Below are positions 17,101 through 29,014 of a stretch of DNA of 64,000 nucleotides, one piece after another (within the stretch, counting starts at the first letter, position 1; every line of letters starts with the position of its first letter). Origin of the DNA: an uncultured Actinomycetes bacterium (lineage in GTDB: Bacteria > Actinomycetota > CADDZG01 > WHSQ01); assembly GCA_937863385.1 (NCBI GenBank), contig CALMBW010000004.1:1-64000 (forward strand), in the 5' to 3' direction. The notes beneath the pieces were generated by a model, which saw only the letters and a list, made by a program, of their open reading frames with translations, was not told the origin of the DNA and did no database searches. A program made the position numbers and the translations under genes.

Positions 17101-19782
17101 ATGAAGCGGTTCTCTCGCCGTCTGATGGCGCTGGTGACCGCCCTCGTGGCGGTTGCCCCTCTGGCGCTGCCTCCCGCAGCTGCTCAAGCAGCTTGCGGTA
17201 GATACTTCAACGGGTGGTTCTCGGTCCCAGGCCCCACTTTCGCAGCCGGCTCCAAGGAGATCTCCGGTCATGCGGTCGATCCCTTCAACCCCAATCTGAT
17301 CTTTGCTACCAACGGCACCCAGGTCTTCGTGTCGGGTGATGGTGGGTGTGACTGGGGCAAGAAAGCGACCTACCAGACCGGGGGCAACCTGCCTGTTAGC
17401 GCGGCCGGAGGCACCATCGTCGAGATCGTCGCGCACCTGCCTGGTGGAGCCTTGCTCCTCATCGATTCGCCCCAGGGGCCGAAGGTCGTGTTCACTCGCG
17501 ACAATGGTCAGACCTGGACCGATGGGGGGGCCGGGTTGCCCCCAGCGGGAAAGGCCGAGTTCATCACCCACCACCGCAACGTGGGTTCGTTCGTCTACGT
17601 GGGGGTCGATGTCGGATCGGGGGCTGCGGACCTGTTGTTCAAAAGCACCGACGGCGGAGCGACCTTCACTCTTGCAAGCGATCTGAGCAAGTCCATCCCT
17701 AACGCTGGGATCACGGGTTTAGAAGCTGACCCGATAGACACGAAGTCGCTGTGGGCCTACGGATCCGGCGGTCTCTACCGCTCGAAAGACTCCGGGGCAT
17801 CATTCCAAGCCGTTCCGGAGTTCCAAGGTGACAGCGTGACCGCGGTCGATGTCTTCCATCGCCCGGGCCAGAATGCCCGCATCTTGGCTTACAGGGCTGG
17901 CGACGCATCGGTAGGGATCTCTCGCAACGGTGGGGGAGTCTGGAACTACATCAAAGATGCTCCGGGTGCGGCCGACTCGTCGCATACGGGCGAGGTGCTG
18001 GATCAGACGATGATCGCCGCAGGGGGCCGCGCCTATCTGGCGACCCCCAATCTGGTCCAGTTCGTTCCCATCGGTGGCCATTTACCACGCATCACCGACA
18101 TCGTTGGGACGATCAACCCTCCGATCAACTTCGTTGGCCGCACTCCGGTTTCTATCGAGACATACGCCTTGAGCCTGGACCCAGGCGGGTTGCAGATCCC
18201 GGGAACGCCGGTCTCGGTCCAAGAGACCGCCGATCAGGCGCTGGGGCGCGCAACGTTCGGACCGGATTCGCGCCGGATCGAATTGGGCGAAGGCGAATCC
18301 AAGACCGTCGGATACGACCTGTCCTTGCCCTCGATCCCCGTGCCGCTGGACGTCTACTTCGTGGTGGATACTTCCTCGTCGATGACCCAGCCGCTGGCCG
18401 GGATCGCACGGTCCCTGGCTGCGATCGCCCAAGAGTTGGAGAACCGGCGACTCGACGTCGCGTTCGGGCTCGCGGAGTATCGCTCCTACCCGGACAGCCG
18501 GGTGCCTCGTCCAAGCTGCGACTCACCACAAGGTCAGATCAACAACGGCACCGGTTGCGAGAGGAACTTCCTGTACAGCAAGCTTGCCGAGGTAGGGACC
18601 TCGGTGGGGGAACTGGCGAATGCCATCTCCTCTCTCTCGCCTGCCGCCGGGGGGCGCATCGACGCGCAGCTCCCCGCTCTCTACACGACCGCTACCGGTG
18701 AGCCTCAAGACGTCCATCCCGTCGGTGTGGAGAACGAGAATGGCACCGACGTTCCACCGGGTCTGCAGGCGAAGTTCAGGGACAAGTCTCTGCGCGTCGT
18801 CATCCACATCACCGACGAAGCGTTGCCACTGCGCAGCCGCAATGGCTATGACTCCGACAACCAGAACCCCGGCCAAGTTGCGAACCAGGCTCCCTATCCC
18901 GAGAACATGCCCAGCATCGAGGACGTGACCAGCGCTTTCCGAGCGAATGACATCCGCCACCTCGGGATCGCACTCGGCAACGCCGAGTATCTGAAGTCAG
19001 ATCTGAAACGGCTCAGCGCGGGTGCGGAGACCTTTGCCGTTCGTGAACCGGTGGACTGCAACGGTGATGGGAACCCCGACATCGCTGTGGGGGAACCGCT
19101 CGTGTGCAGTATGCCGATGGACGCATCCGACAAGGTCCGGTATGTCGCCCCGGCAGTGGTCAACCTTCTGCAATCGATCCAGAACACGACGACGGTTGGC
19201 GTCGACGTCACCCGGGGTGCGAGTGCAGTGCGCGCAGTGTCGCCTGATGTCCCAGGTGTCGTCCTGCAGACCGCCAACACCTTGCGGTTCGACGTCACCT
19301 TCCGCTGTGGGCCCAACGATGGCGGCGAGACGAGCAAGGTCTCGATAGAACCCACCGTCGCTGATCCCAGTGTCGACCAGAAACTCACCGACAAGCTAGC
19401 TGTGGATGCAACCGTGGTTTGCACCGAAGAGCCGGACGACCCACCGGTCGCGCCGATGGTCCTTCCCCTGATCGCGATCCCGGTCTTCCCGGCGGCCCCA
19501 CCGCCTCCCGCTCCGATCAGCAACGCGCAGCCCGTCACGCAGTCGCAAGCACAAGCTCAAGGTGCCGCTGCGCAGCAAGAACAGGAAGAGCCACAGCTCG
19601 CCATGGTCACCCAGGAAGACGAGATGGCGGAAGAAGAGCTCTACGCCATGACCGCGTACGAGGACCGTCGTTCGGTTCCTGCCGAAGCGATGCTCGGCGT
19701 TGGGGCGGTAGCGGTGTCCATGATGTACGGGATGGGGCTTTCACTCCGCCGCCGCGTGCAGACGCAGAGGAATCGTCGTTAG
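17101..19782 (+). CDS. Large surface protein: beta-propeller region plus VWA domain, membrane anchored
   Basis: 893 residues. A signal peptide is followed, over about residues 35-330, by Asp-box/BNR-type repeats (VFVSGDGGCDWGKK, VFTRDNGQTWTDGG, LYRSKDSGASFQ) as in sialidase or VPS10-like propellers. A VWA domain begins near 418, with MIDAS motif DTSSSM at 423-428 and a later HITDE segment. Cysteines in CDSPQ and CERN suggest disulfides. After an immunoglobulin-like stretch comes a Pro/Gln/Glu-rich stalk, then a helix (AMLGVGAVAVSMMYGMGLSL) and a basic tail. It is probably an extracellular adhesin-like or ligand-sensing protein held in the membrane. The start ATG follows GGGAGGGGA. Confidence 0.8.
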   Translation: MKRFSRRLMALVTALVAVAPLALPPAAAQAACGRYFNGWFSVPGPTFAAGSKEISGHAVDPFNPNLIFATNGTQVFVSGDGGCDWGKKATYQTGGNLPVSAAGGTIVEIVAHLPGGALLLIDSPQGPKVVFTRDNGQTWTDGGAGLPPAGKAEFITHHRNVGSFVYVGVDVGSGAADLLFKSTDGGATFTLASDLSKSIPNAGITGLEADPIDTKSLWAYGSGGLYRSKDSGASFQAVPEFQGDSVTAVDVFHRPGQNARILAYRAGDASVGISRNGGGVWNYIKDAPGAADSSHTGEVLDQTMIAAGGRAYLATPNLVQFVPIGGHLPRITDIVGTINPPINFVGRTPVSIETYALSLDPGGLQIPGTPVSVQETADQALGRATFGPDSRRIELGEGESKTVGYDLSLPSIPVPLDVYFVVDTSSSMTQPLAGIARSLAAIAQELENRRLDVAFGLAEYRSYPDSRVPRPSCDSPQGQINNGTGCERNFLYSKLAEVGTSVGELANAISSLSPAAGGRIDAQLPALYTTATGEPQDVHPVGVENENGTDVPPGLQAKFRDKSLRVVIHITDEALPLRSRNGYDSDNQNPGQVANQAPYPENMPSIEDVTSAFRANDIRHLGIALGNAEYLKSDLKRLSAGAETFAVREPVDCNGDGNPDIAVGEPLVCSMPMDASDKVRYVAPAVVNLLQSIQNTTTVGVDVTRGASAVRAVSPDVPGVVLQTANTLRFDVTFRCGPNDGGETSKVSIEPTVADPSVDQKLTDKLAVDATVVCTEEPDDPPVAPMVLPLIAIPVFPAAPPPPAPISNAQPVTQSQAQAQGAAAQQEQEEPQLAMVTQEDEMAEEELYAMTAYEDRRSVPAEAMLGVGAVAVSMMYGMGLSLRRRVQTQRNRR

Positions 19783-19858
19783 TGCCGCAACCGGGCAGGA
19801 GCCCGTTACCCGGTAGCGAACCCTAGAACCAGAACTTTCAACCCAAGGAGGACCTGAA

Positions 19859-21049
19859 GTGAAGCGACTCGTAGCTTTCGTAGCGACGGCGCTCATGGCT
19901 ATGAGCGGTATCGCCCAGGCACAGACAGTGCCGGTGCCTAACGGTGGTGGATTCGTATCCGGTGACGAGGTTGAGCATGCTGGTTTCGTTCCGTTCGAGG
20001 TCGGCACCGCGACCGGTGTCTCGATCTACGGCAAGTACATGTACCTAACATCGTGGAAGAACATCTCGATCTACGACATCAGCGACCCAGTCAACCCCGT
20101 TCTCCAGGGTCAGCCCTATCCGGTCGGTTTCTGGTTCGAGAATGAAGATGTCCAAGTGACTCCCGACGGCCGGACGCTGTTCTTCGCCGAGTCTCTTCCG
20201 GGTAACTCGCTTCACATCATGGACGTCGAGGACAAGACCAACATCCAACCCTTGGCCGATCTCGAGCTCGCCGGTGACCACACCACGACCTGCATCCTCA
20301 AGTGCAAGTACCTGTACGGCTCCGATGGTTCGATCGTCGATGTCCGTAACCCGGCCGAGCCGAAGCTGATCGCTTCCAACGACGGAACGGTCGGTACCCG
20401 TTGGACCGAGCTCGCAACGGGACAGGACTACAGCAACCACGACGTGACCGAGGTTAAGCCCGGCTTCATCCTCGACGCGCCGATCAGCGGCCCCTTCCAC
20501 TACATCGACGTCCGAAACCCCGTGAAGCCGAAGGTCATCGCCGTCGGCGTCAAGGAAGCCTCAGAAACGGGGTGGCTGTTCCACTCGGCACGCTGGCCCA
20601 ATAACACCAAAGACGACTTCATCCTGATGCAGGGCGAGGACAATGCGAACCCACGCTGTGGCGCTCAGAATGGACCATTCCAGACCTACGACGCGACCAA
20701 GTACAAGAAGACCAAGACCTTCACCATTATCGACACCTACCGTGTCACCAATGGGACCTACGTCGACGGATCACCTGCGGTCAACGCACTCGGTTGCTCG
20801 GCGCACTGGTTCCAAGAGCACCCGACGTTCCGCAACGGTGGTCTGGTGGGCATGGGCTACTACGAGCACGGCACCCGTTTCTTCCGGGTCGACTCCAAGG
20901 GCAAGATAAAAGAGGAAGGTTGGTTCCAGCCGGTCAACGGTTCCACCTCTGGTTGGTACTGGGCTTCTACCTCCAAGAGCGAACGGGTCGGCTATTCGGT
21001 CGACTACACCAGGGGGATCGACATCCTGAAGTGGAACGGCGACCTTTAG
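19859..21049 (+). CDS. Secreted LVIVD-repeat protein (copy 1)
   Basis: 396 residues from GTG 19859, preceded by AAGGAGG. A signal peptide ends near AQAQ. The mature protein has LVIVD-type beta-propeller repeats: ISIYDISDPVNPVLQG, LHIMDVEDKTNIQPL, GSIVDVRNPAEPKLI and FHYIDVRNPVKPKVI. Such repeats occur in bacterial and archaeal surface proteins of unknown function. It shares its whole layout, including a C-terminal NGGLVGMGYYEHGTRFFRV segment, with the next gene, so the two arose by tandem duplication. There is no membrane anchor; it is probably released or bound to a surface partner such as the preceding VWA protein. Confidence 0.82.
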   Translation: MKRLVAFVATALMAMSGIAQAQTVPVPNGGGFVSGDEVEHAGFVPFEVGTATGVSIYGKYMYLTSWKNISIYDISDPVNPVLQGQPYPVGFWFENEDVQVTPDGRTLFFAESLPGNSLHIMDVEDKTNIQPLADLELAGDHTTTCILKCKYLYGSDGSIVDVRNPAEPKLIASNDGTVGTRWTELATGQDYSNHDVTEVKPGFILDAPISGPFHYIDVRNPVKPKVIAVGVKEASETGWLFHSARWPNNTKDDFILMQGEDNANPRCGAQNGPFQTYDATKYKKTKTFTIIDTYRVTNGTYVDGSPAVNALGCSAHWFQEHPTFRNGGLVGMGYYEHGTRFFRVDSKGKIKEEGWFQPVNGSTSGWYWASTSKSERVGYSVDYTRGIDILKWNGDL

Positions 21050-21066
21050 GCAGATCGTGAGCTTCA

Positions 21067-21095
21067 AGGGCCCGGACTCGATGAGTCCGGGCCTT
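21067..21095 (+). terminator. Intrinsic terminator between the LVIVD genes
   Basis: GGCCCGGACT at 21069-21078 pairs with 21084-21093, extended by an inner C-G and an outer G-U/A-T, and is followed by TTCTCTTTT. This is the best T-tailed hairpin in the window, 17 bases after the stop of copy 1. Confidence 0.85.
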
Positions 21096-21160
21096 CTCTT
21101 TTGGATGGTCTCCTGCGCGCCCAGGAAGGGCCCGGGGGCTTCGTGCCGAATCACTGCGGC

Positions 21161-22261
21161 ATGAAGAAGCTTCTCGTTGCCAGTGTGACGGTCCTCTTAG
21201 CTCTCGGGGGCAACATCGTGTCGGCGTCCGAACTCGATGCTCCGACGACCGGTGGGTTTGCTTCCGACAACGTCGAGCATGTTTCGCACATACCCATCAA
21301 TCTGGATTCGGCCGGGGCGAAGCTGCTCGACGGATACTTCTACATCACTACTTCCAACGGTCTGACGATCTATGACGTCTCTGACCCCGAAGCTCCTCAG
21401 CGTCTCGGATTCCTGCCGATGCTGCAGCAGCCCTACTTCGCGGAAGAAGATGTCGACACCAATGGATCGATCCTCCTTATCTCCACCTTCGATGGGCTCA
21501 ATGTTGTCGACGTCGAGGACAAGAGCAATCCCGTCGTTGTCGGCAACCTTGCCGGCGCGGACGAGCACACCTTTACTTGCGTTCTCGATTGCACCTGGGC
21601 CTATGGTTCTCAAGGTGCGATCGTCGATCTGCGCGATCCAGCTTCTCCGGAGCTGGTCGGAGACTGGACCGAGGGGTTGAACGTACAGAGCAGGCACGAC
21701 GTCACCGAAGTGAAGCGAGGTTTCGTCCTAACTTCGACCCAGCCGACATACCTCTTGGACGTCCGTGACGCTGCCAAGCCGAAGGCGATAGCGAGCGGGG
21801 TCAGCGACAGTGCTCTGATGCACAACAACGTGTGGCCCAACCAGATGCGTGACAAGTACTTCTTGTTCGGAACCGAGAGCAGCGGGCCCTCGTGCGGCAA
21901 CGGGACCGGCTCGTTCCAGACCTGGTCGGCGAAGAACTGGCGCAATACCAAGACCTTCAAGTTGGTAGACGAATGGCGTCCCGCTAGCGGCGTTCCCACC
22001 GATGGGAACGCTCCGGCCAACCTTTTTTGCGGTCACTGGTTCGACGTTCGTCCCGGGTATCGAAACGGTGGGATAGTGGCCCAGGGCTTCTACGAAAGCG
22101 GCACCCGTTTCCTCGAAGTTTCCTCCAAGGGCAAGATCGAAGAGATCGGCTGGTTCGTGCCCTACGCAGGCTCCACCAGCGCCGCCTACTGGGTCACCAA
22201 GGACATCGTCTACGCCGTGGACTACAACCGAGGCATCGACATCCTCCGCTTCACCGATTGA
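21161..22261 (+). CDS. Secreted LVIVD-repeat protein (copy 2)
   Basis: 366 residues from ATG 21161, where a clean signal peptide begins (MKKLLVASVTVLLALGG). It is a paralogue of the preceding protein, with the same repeats (LTIYDVSDPEAPQRL, LNVVDVEDKSNPVVV, GAIVDLRDPASPELV, TYLLDVRDAAKPKAI) and the same end (YNRGIDILRF versus YTRGIDILKW). The copies are clearly diverged, so the duplication is old. A frame 20 codons longer adds a hydrophilic leader and was rejected. It converges on the GH57 gene, with the stops separated by one base. Confidence 0.82.
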   Translation: MKKLLVASVTVLLALGGNIVSASELDAPTTGGFASDNVEHVSHIPINLDSAGAKLLDGYFYITTSNGLTIYDVSDPEAPQRLGFLPMLQQPYFAEEDVDTNGSILLISTFDGLNVVDVEDKSNPVVVGNLAGADEHTFTCVLDCTWAYGSQGAIVDLRDPASPELVGDWTEGLNVQSRHDVTEVKRGFVLTSTQPTYLLDVRDAAKPKAIASGVSDSALMHNNVWPNQMRDKYFLFGTESSGPSCGNGTGSFQTWSAKNWRNTKTFKLVDEWRPASGVPTDGNAPANLFCGHWFDVRPGYRNGGIVAQGFYESGTRFLEVSSKGKIEEIGWFVPYAGSTSAAYWVTKDIVYAVDYNRGIDILRFTD

Positions 22262-22262
22262 T

Positions 22263-23734
22263 CTAGAGGTGGCCCTGGGTTGTGGGGTCGGCCACTATCG
22301 AGGACAGGATCGTGGCTGCGCTGCCTGCCGAAGGGTCGTTGCTGGTGGCCTCGGCAAGCAGGGGGATGTAGGCGTCTTGCGGGAGCGTAAGGCCGAGCGC
22401 ATCCAGGAGTTCGAGGGTGCGGGCGGCGTAACGCAGGATCTGGACCGTTTCGATGCGGGACACGTCGTAGAAGAACCACCCGCATGACGTGAACATCTGC
22501 ATGGAGTTGTGCTGTAGCTCCAGGAGAAGCCGGGCCCGCTCGAGGGACTCGGGGTCGGCCATCCCGGCGGTCTCGCCTTCGAGGAAGTCTTGCAGTGTCG
22601 CGGCCCCCACGACCACCGATACGTAGCGATCTCGTGCTCCCCAGGGGTCTACGAAGATGGGTTTGCCGAGCAGGTCGTAGGTCTCGTCAGCGGCCCATCG
22701 GATCACTTCGAGCCCGGCCCGGAGGGGGGCGCGCCACTCTTGGTTCCAACCTTCCGGCCCATAGGTTGAGCAACCGCAGTCGCGCATCCATCGACCGACA
22801 CCGTGAGGGCAGGACCAGGACGAGCCTTCGCCTCGCTTGATCCGAACTTCGAGCTCGGGTGGGCGACGGTGCAGTTCGGCTTCGTAGTTCGTGATCTCGA
22901 TGCCGCGCTGTTCCGCTTCGACGAAGAGTGCCCACGCAAGACCGATGTCGGCGAAGCGACGGTGATGACCATAGGTCTCACCGTCGGTTGCAACGTGCAC
23001 GATGCCTTCTTCGCCCGCCCGGTCGATGAACCCCTGCAGGAAGACCGCAGCCTTCTCCGTCAAGTTGCCGAACGCGATGTCTTTCGCAAGGTCGCCATCG
23101 TAGAAGAAGACCGCGAGGCTGCGACCCGATCCATCGGGGTGGTCGTAGCGGTAGCAGGCGCTTAGGTCGAATCCGTCGCTAGCGCGCGCCCAGCCGCCGT
23201 CACGGGTCGAGATCAACTCGGCCTGATGTGGAGCGAGCACCGTGAAGCTGATGTCTTCGTCGATCAGGATCCCCAACACAGCGTCGTTGACGGCGGTTTC
23301 GGGTAGCCACATCCCAGCAGCGTGGCGTCCGAAGCGGTGGCGGAAGTCGAAAAGGCCCCATCGCACCTGGGTGCGGATGTCCCGGGTCGTGGCCAGCGGG
23401 AGGATCGTGTGATGGAAGCTTTGCGCCATCGCACTGCCGTAGCCGGTTCGTTCGATGGCAGTCTCGTCGGCTTTGAGGATCGATCGGTAGACGTGTGGTT
23501 GTTCGGTTTCCAGCCAGGCCATCAGGGTTGGTCCGACATCGAAGGACATGCGTTCGAGATTGTTGACAGATCGAGGGCCATCGGGCAGGTCGAGGTCAAC
23601 GTTCACGTTGGCTTCGTAGGCCTCCGCACTTACCCGGGCGTTCCAGTTCTCGTAAGGGGCGGCGTCTGGCTGTGGATCGATGCGACCGGTCCATGGGTTC
23701 TCTCGGGGAGGTTGATAGAAGTGGCCGTGGACGA

Positions 23735-23750
<16 letters not shown>
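22263..23750 (-). CDS. GH57-family glycoside hydrolase/transferase
   Basis: 495 residues from GTG 23750, which overlaps the end of glgB by 16 bases. Family GH57 signs are the N-terminal HGHFYQPPRENPW, the nucleophile-type motif MWLPETAVND and the acid motif in ATDGETYGHHRR. GH57 enzymes include amylases, branching enzymes and amylopullulanases acting on alpha-glucans. The size and the N-terminal motif match the DUF3536-containing subgroup, whose exact reaction I cannot state. It is the last gene of the glgE-treS-maltokinase-glgB run, so a role in trimming or modifying the polymer made by that pathway is the natural inference. No signal peptide, so cytoplasmic. Confidence 0.82.
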
Positions 23751-25902
<2,152 letters not shown>

Positions 25903-25903
<1 letters not shown>

Positions 25904-27333
25904 TACTTGTTGCCCCTCTCGACGATCGCTGCGATCGCGTTCAGTGGGATCTCGGCCCACTCGGGCCGGCTACCCAGTTCGTATTCGAGTTCGTAGAGAG
26001 CCTTGTCGAGTTCGAAGAAGGAAAGGAGTTGGTCGATCGTGGTGTGCTCTGAGGGCAAGAAACGGCCTTCGTGGGCTCGTGCAAGGTAGGCGGAGGTGAA
26101 TCGTTCCCTAGCGAGCTCTTCCCAGGTAGTGAGCCACGCCATCCGTTCGCCGCGATCCTCTTGGTTCCCGCTTTCACGCAGGGCTGCGTGAGCTGCGTAG
26201 CTCAACGACCGAAGCATCCCCGCCACGTCTTTCAAGGGCGAATGCTTCGCGCGGCGTTCTTCGAGCGTCTTTGCAGGTTCGCCTTCAAGATCGAGGATGT
26301 ACCAGGTACGAGGCACGCGGAGCACCTGTCCCAAGTGGTAGTCGCCATGGATGCGGGTGACCATCCCTGCATCTTCGATCTGCAGGATCGCCGCCAGACG
26401 TTGCGAGATGTGAGAACGCATGCCGGCGATCTCGGTCGAGCATTGTGACAACTGATCGAGGCGCAGCTCGGCCTGGTCCACCCAACGGCGCAACGTCTCG
26501 GGCGCAACGACCTCGGGTCGGAACTCGTCCTCGAAGTCCTCTCGCGCCAGCGTCACATGCAGCGTCGCGGTCGCTTCTCCCAGTTGCGCAACAGCACCCA
26601 TCAGGTCGGCTGCTCGCTCCTCGATCAACTGGGGCATGTCCTCTGGGGCATCGGCTTCGTGGATCTCGGCGATCAATCCACCGAGCATCTCAATCGTCAG
26701 GTCCCAGCCTTCCTTGCCGCCCGGGATGAACCGCTGCGCGATCCCTAGATCGATGTCGGGGGTGCGGGGGGTTTCGGGCCCCGAATCTTCGTCGGTCTGG
26801 AACTCGTAGAAGATCTCGCCTACTTGCTCGGGGATCGAACGGAACCCTTCGTTGGTCAAGAGGCGCGCCAGTTCCAGATCGGGATTGGGGCCGGGCTCGA
26901 CCTTGCGGAAGAACTTGAGGATCACCGAGTCGTCTAGGACCACCGACGTGTTGGATTGCTCTCCGGGGATAACCCAGGCCGAGTGGGCTCCGGGTGGGTT
27001 CTCGGGGTCCAGACCGGGGCCCGACATGTGGAAGATGCCGTGCTCGCCCTTGATCGGTTGGCCATGGGCCAAAGCTTCGCCGAACACCCGAAGCCGGTCG
27101 GGATCCTCGGAGACATCGCGCTGGCCATCGTTCGATACCAACAGGGGAAGATGAAGCATCATCTCGCCGCCGTCATCGAAGGCTACCGAAACGAGAGCAA
27201 GGACGAGATCTTCATCACCCTCGGCTACGACGGCGCTGTCGAGGAGGCGGAGGTTTGCGATCGTCCGGTGCTTGGCCGGGAACCATCGCCGCTTCGGCAG
27301 ATCCCCACGCAAGGCGCTCAGATCGATGGTCAT
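25903..27333 (-). CDS. Maltokinase
   Basis: 476 residues, the size of actinobacterial maltokinase (Mak/Pep2). The aminoglycoside-phosphotransferase-like core has [11 protein letters not shown] as catalytic loop and ILDLEGEP as metal-binding segment; the N-terminal cap begins [14 protein letters not shown], typical of the family. It phosphorylates maltose with ATP to alpha-maltose-1-phosphate, the substrate of GlgE. It overlaps treS by 4 bases (ATGA). In many bacteria it is fused to TreS; here the two are separate but translationally coupled. Confidence 0.92.
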
Positions 27334-29012
27334 ACGGACTCCTCGTGTAGTAGCTGGAACCAGTAGAAGGCATGCGGCCCGAACGTGAGCAGGTAAGGCA
27401 GCTCACCGACGCGGGGGAACTGCTCGCCGCCGAGCAGCTCCACTGGATACATACCCTCGAAGGGGGATAGGTCTAACTCGCACGCTTGAGCCCGCCCCGA
27501 CAGGTTGTTCACGCACAGAACGAGGTCGTCGTTGTAGCGGCGAACGAAGGCGAAGATGGCTGGGTTGTCGGGTGACAAGACCTCGAAGGTTCCCATGCCG
27601 AACACGGGGTGTTGTTTGCGAACGGCTAGGAGCTTGCGGAACCACTGCAGGAACGACGACGGGTTGCGTTGTTCCGCCTCGACGTTGAGGGCCTGGTAAC
27701 CGTAGACGGGGTCCATCAGAAGAGGCAGATAGAGCTGGGCGAAGTCGGCTTGACTGAACCCGGCGTTGCGGTCGCCACTCCACTGCATCGGGGTGCGCAC
27801 GCCGTCGCGATCACCCAGGTAGATGTTGTCGCCCATCCCGATCTCGTCGCCGTAGTAAACGATAGGCGTACCGGGCAACGAGAAGAGCATGGCGTGGAAC
27901 AACTCGACCTGATCTCGTGAGTTGTCGAGGAGCGGAGCCAACCGGCGCCGGATACCTAGGTTCAACTTCATCCGGGGATCTTTGGCGTACTCGTTGTACA
28001 TGTAGTCGCGCTCTTCGTCGGTAACCATCTCAAGCGTCAGCTCGTCATGGTTACGCAGGAAGATGCCCCACTGACAGTTCTCCGGGATCTCAGGCGTCTG
28101 GCCCAAGATCTCAACGATGGGGAAGCGCACCTGGCGGCGCGCCGCCATGAACATCCGGGGCATGAGGGGGAAGTGGAAGTTCATGTGGCACTCGTCCCCG
28201 TCGCCGTAGTACTCCACGACATCGGCCGGCCATTGGTTTGCTTCGGCGAGCAACACGACATCGTCGTAGTCCTTGTCGACCTCGGCCCTGATGTGTTTCA
28301 GGAAGGTATGGGTCTCGGGCAGGTTCTCGCAGTTGGTTCCTTCGCGCTCGAACAGGTAAGGCACCGCGTCGAGCCGGAAGCCGTCGAGACCAAGATCCAA
28401 CCAGAACTTCATGGCCGCTAGGACCTGCTCTTGCACCTCTTCGTTGTCGTAGTTCAGATCGGGCTGGTGGCTGAAGAAACGGTGCCAGTAGTAGGCCCCA
28501 GCTTGCTCGTCCCAGGTCCAGTTCGACTTCTCGGTATCGATGAAGATGATCCGAGCGTCCTTGTAGCGCTCGGGATCGTCCGACCAGACGTACCAGTCGC
28601 GCTTTTCGGAACCTGGTTGGCGGGATTCTTGGAACCAGGGGTGCTGATCGGACGTGTGATTCACGACGAAGTCTGAGATGACACGCAGACCCCGGCTGTG
28701 CGCCGCCTCGAGGAACTCCATGAAGTCGTTGAGAGTGCCGTACTCGGGCAGGATCGCGTAGAAGTCGCTGATGTCGTACCCCCCGTCGCGCAGCGGTGAT
28801 TGGAAGAAGGGGAGCAGCCAGATGCAATCGATGCCGAGCCACTCGAGATAGTCGAGGTTCTCGGTGAAGCCCTTGAAGTCTCCGTATCCATCCGCATTGC
28901 TGTCTTTGTAGGAACGGACGTAAGCCTCGTAGATGACCGCCTTCTTGTACCAGAGGGGATCGCCGACCACACGCGTTGAAGCGCGGCGCGGAGCGCTTGG
29001 GTCCAGGGACAC
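27330..29012 (-). CDS. treS: Trehalose synthase (maltose glucosylmutase)
   Basis: 560 residues from GTG 29012, 2 bases after the glgE stop. GH13 barrel with [14 protein letters not shown] (nucleophile), [17 protein letters not shown] (acid/base) and [12 protein letters not shown]. These are diagnostic of TreS, which interconverts trehalose and maltose without cofactors. In this operon it feeds maltose to maltokinase. A longer frame exists upstream but lies inside glgE, and its residues resemble no TreS leader. Confidence 0.94.
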   Translation of the reverse strand: MSLDPSAPRRASTRVVGDPLWYKKAVIYEAYVRSYKDSNADGYGDFKGFTENLDYLEWLGIDCIWLLPFFQSPLRDGGYDISDFYAILPEYGTLNDFMEFLEAAHSRGLRVISDFVVNHTSDQHPWFQESRQPGSEKRDWYVWSDDPERYKDARIIFIDTEKSNWTWDEQAGAYYWHRFFSHQPDLNYDNEEVQEQVLAAMKFWLDLGLDGFRLDAVPYLFEREGTNCENLPETHTFLKHIRAEVDKDYDDVVLLAEANQWPADVVEYYGDGDECHMNFHFPLMPRMFMAARRQVRFPIVEILGQTPEIPENCQWGIFLRNHDELTLEMVTDEERDYMYNEYAKDPRMKLNLGIRRRLAPLLDNSRDQVELFHAMLFSLPGTPIVYYGDEIGMGDNIYLGDRDGVRTPMQWSGDRNAGFSQADFAQLYLPLLMDPVYGYQALNVEAEQRNPSSFLQWFRKLLAVRKQHPVFGMGTFEVLSPDNPAIFAFVRRYNDDLVLCVNNLSGRAQACELDLSPFEGMYPVELLGGEQFPRVGELPYLLTFGPHAFYWFQLLHEESV

Positions 29013-29014
29013 GG

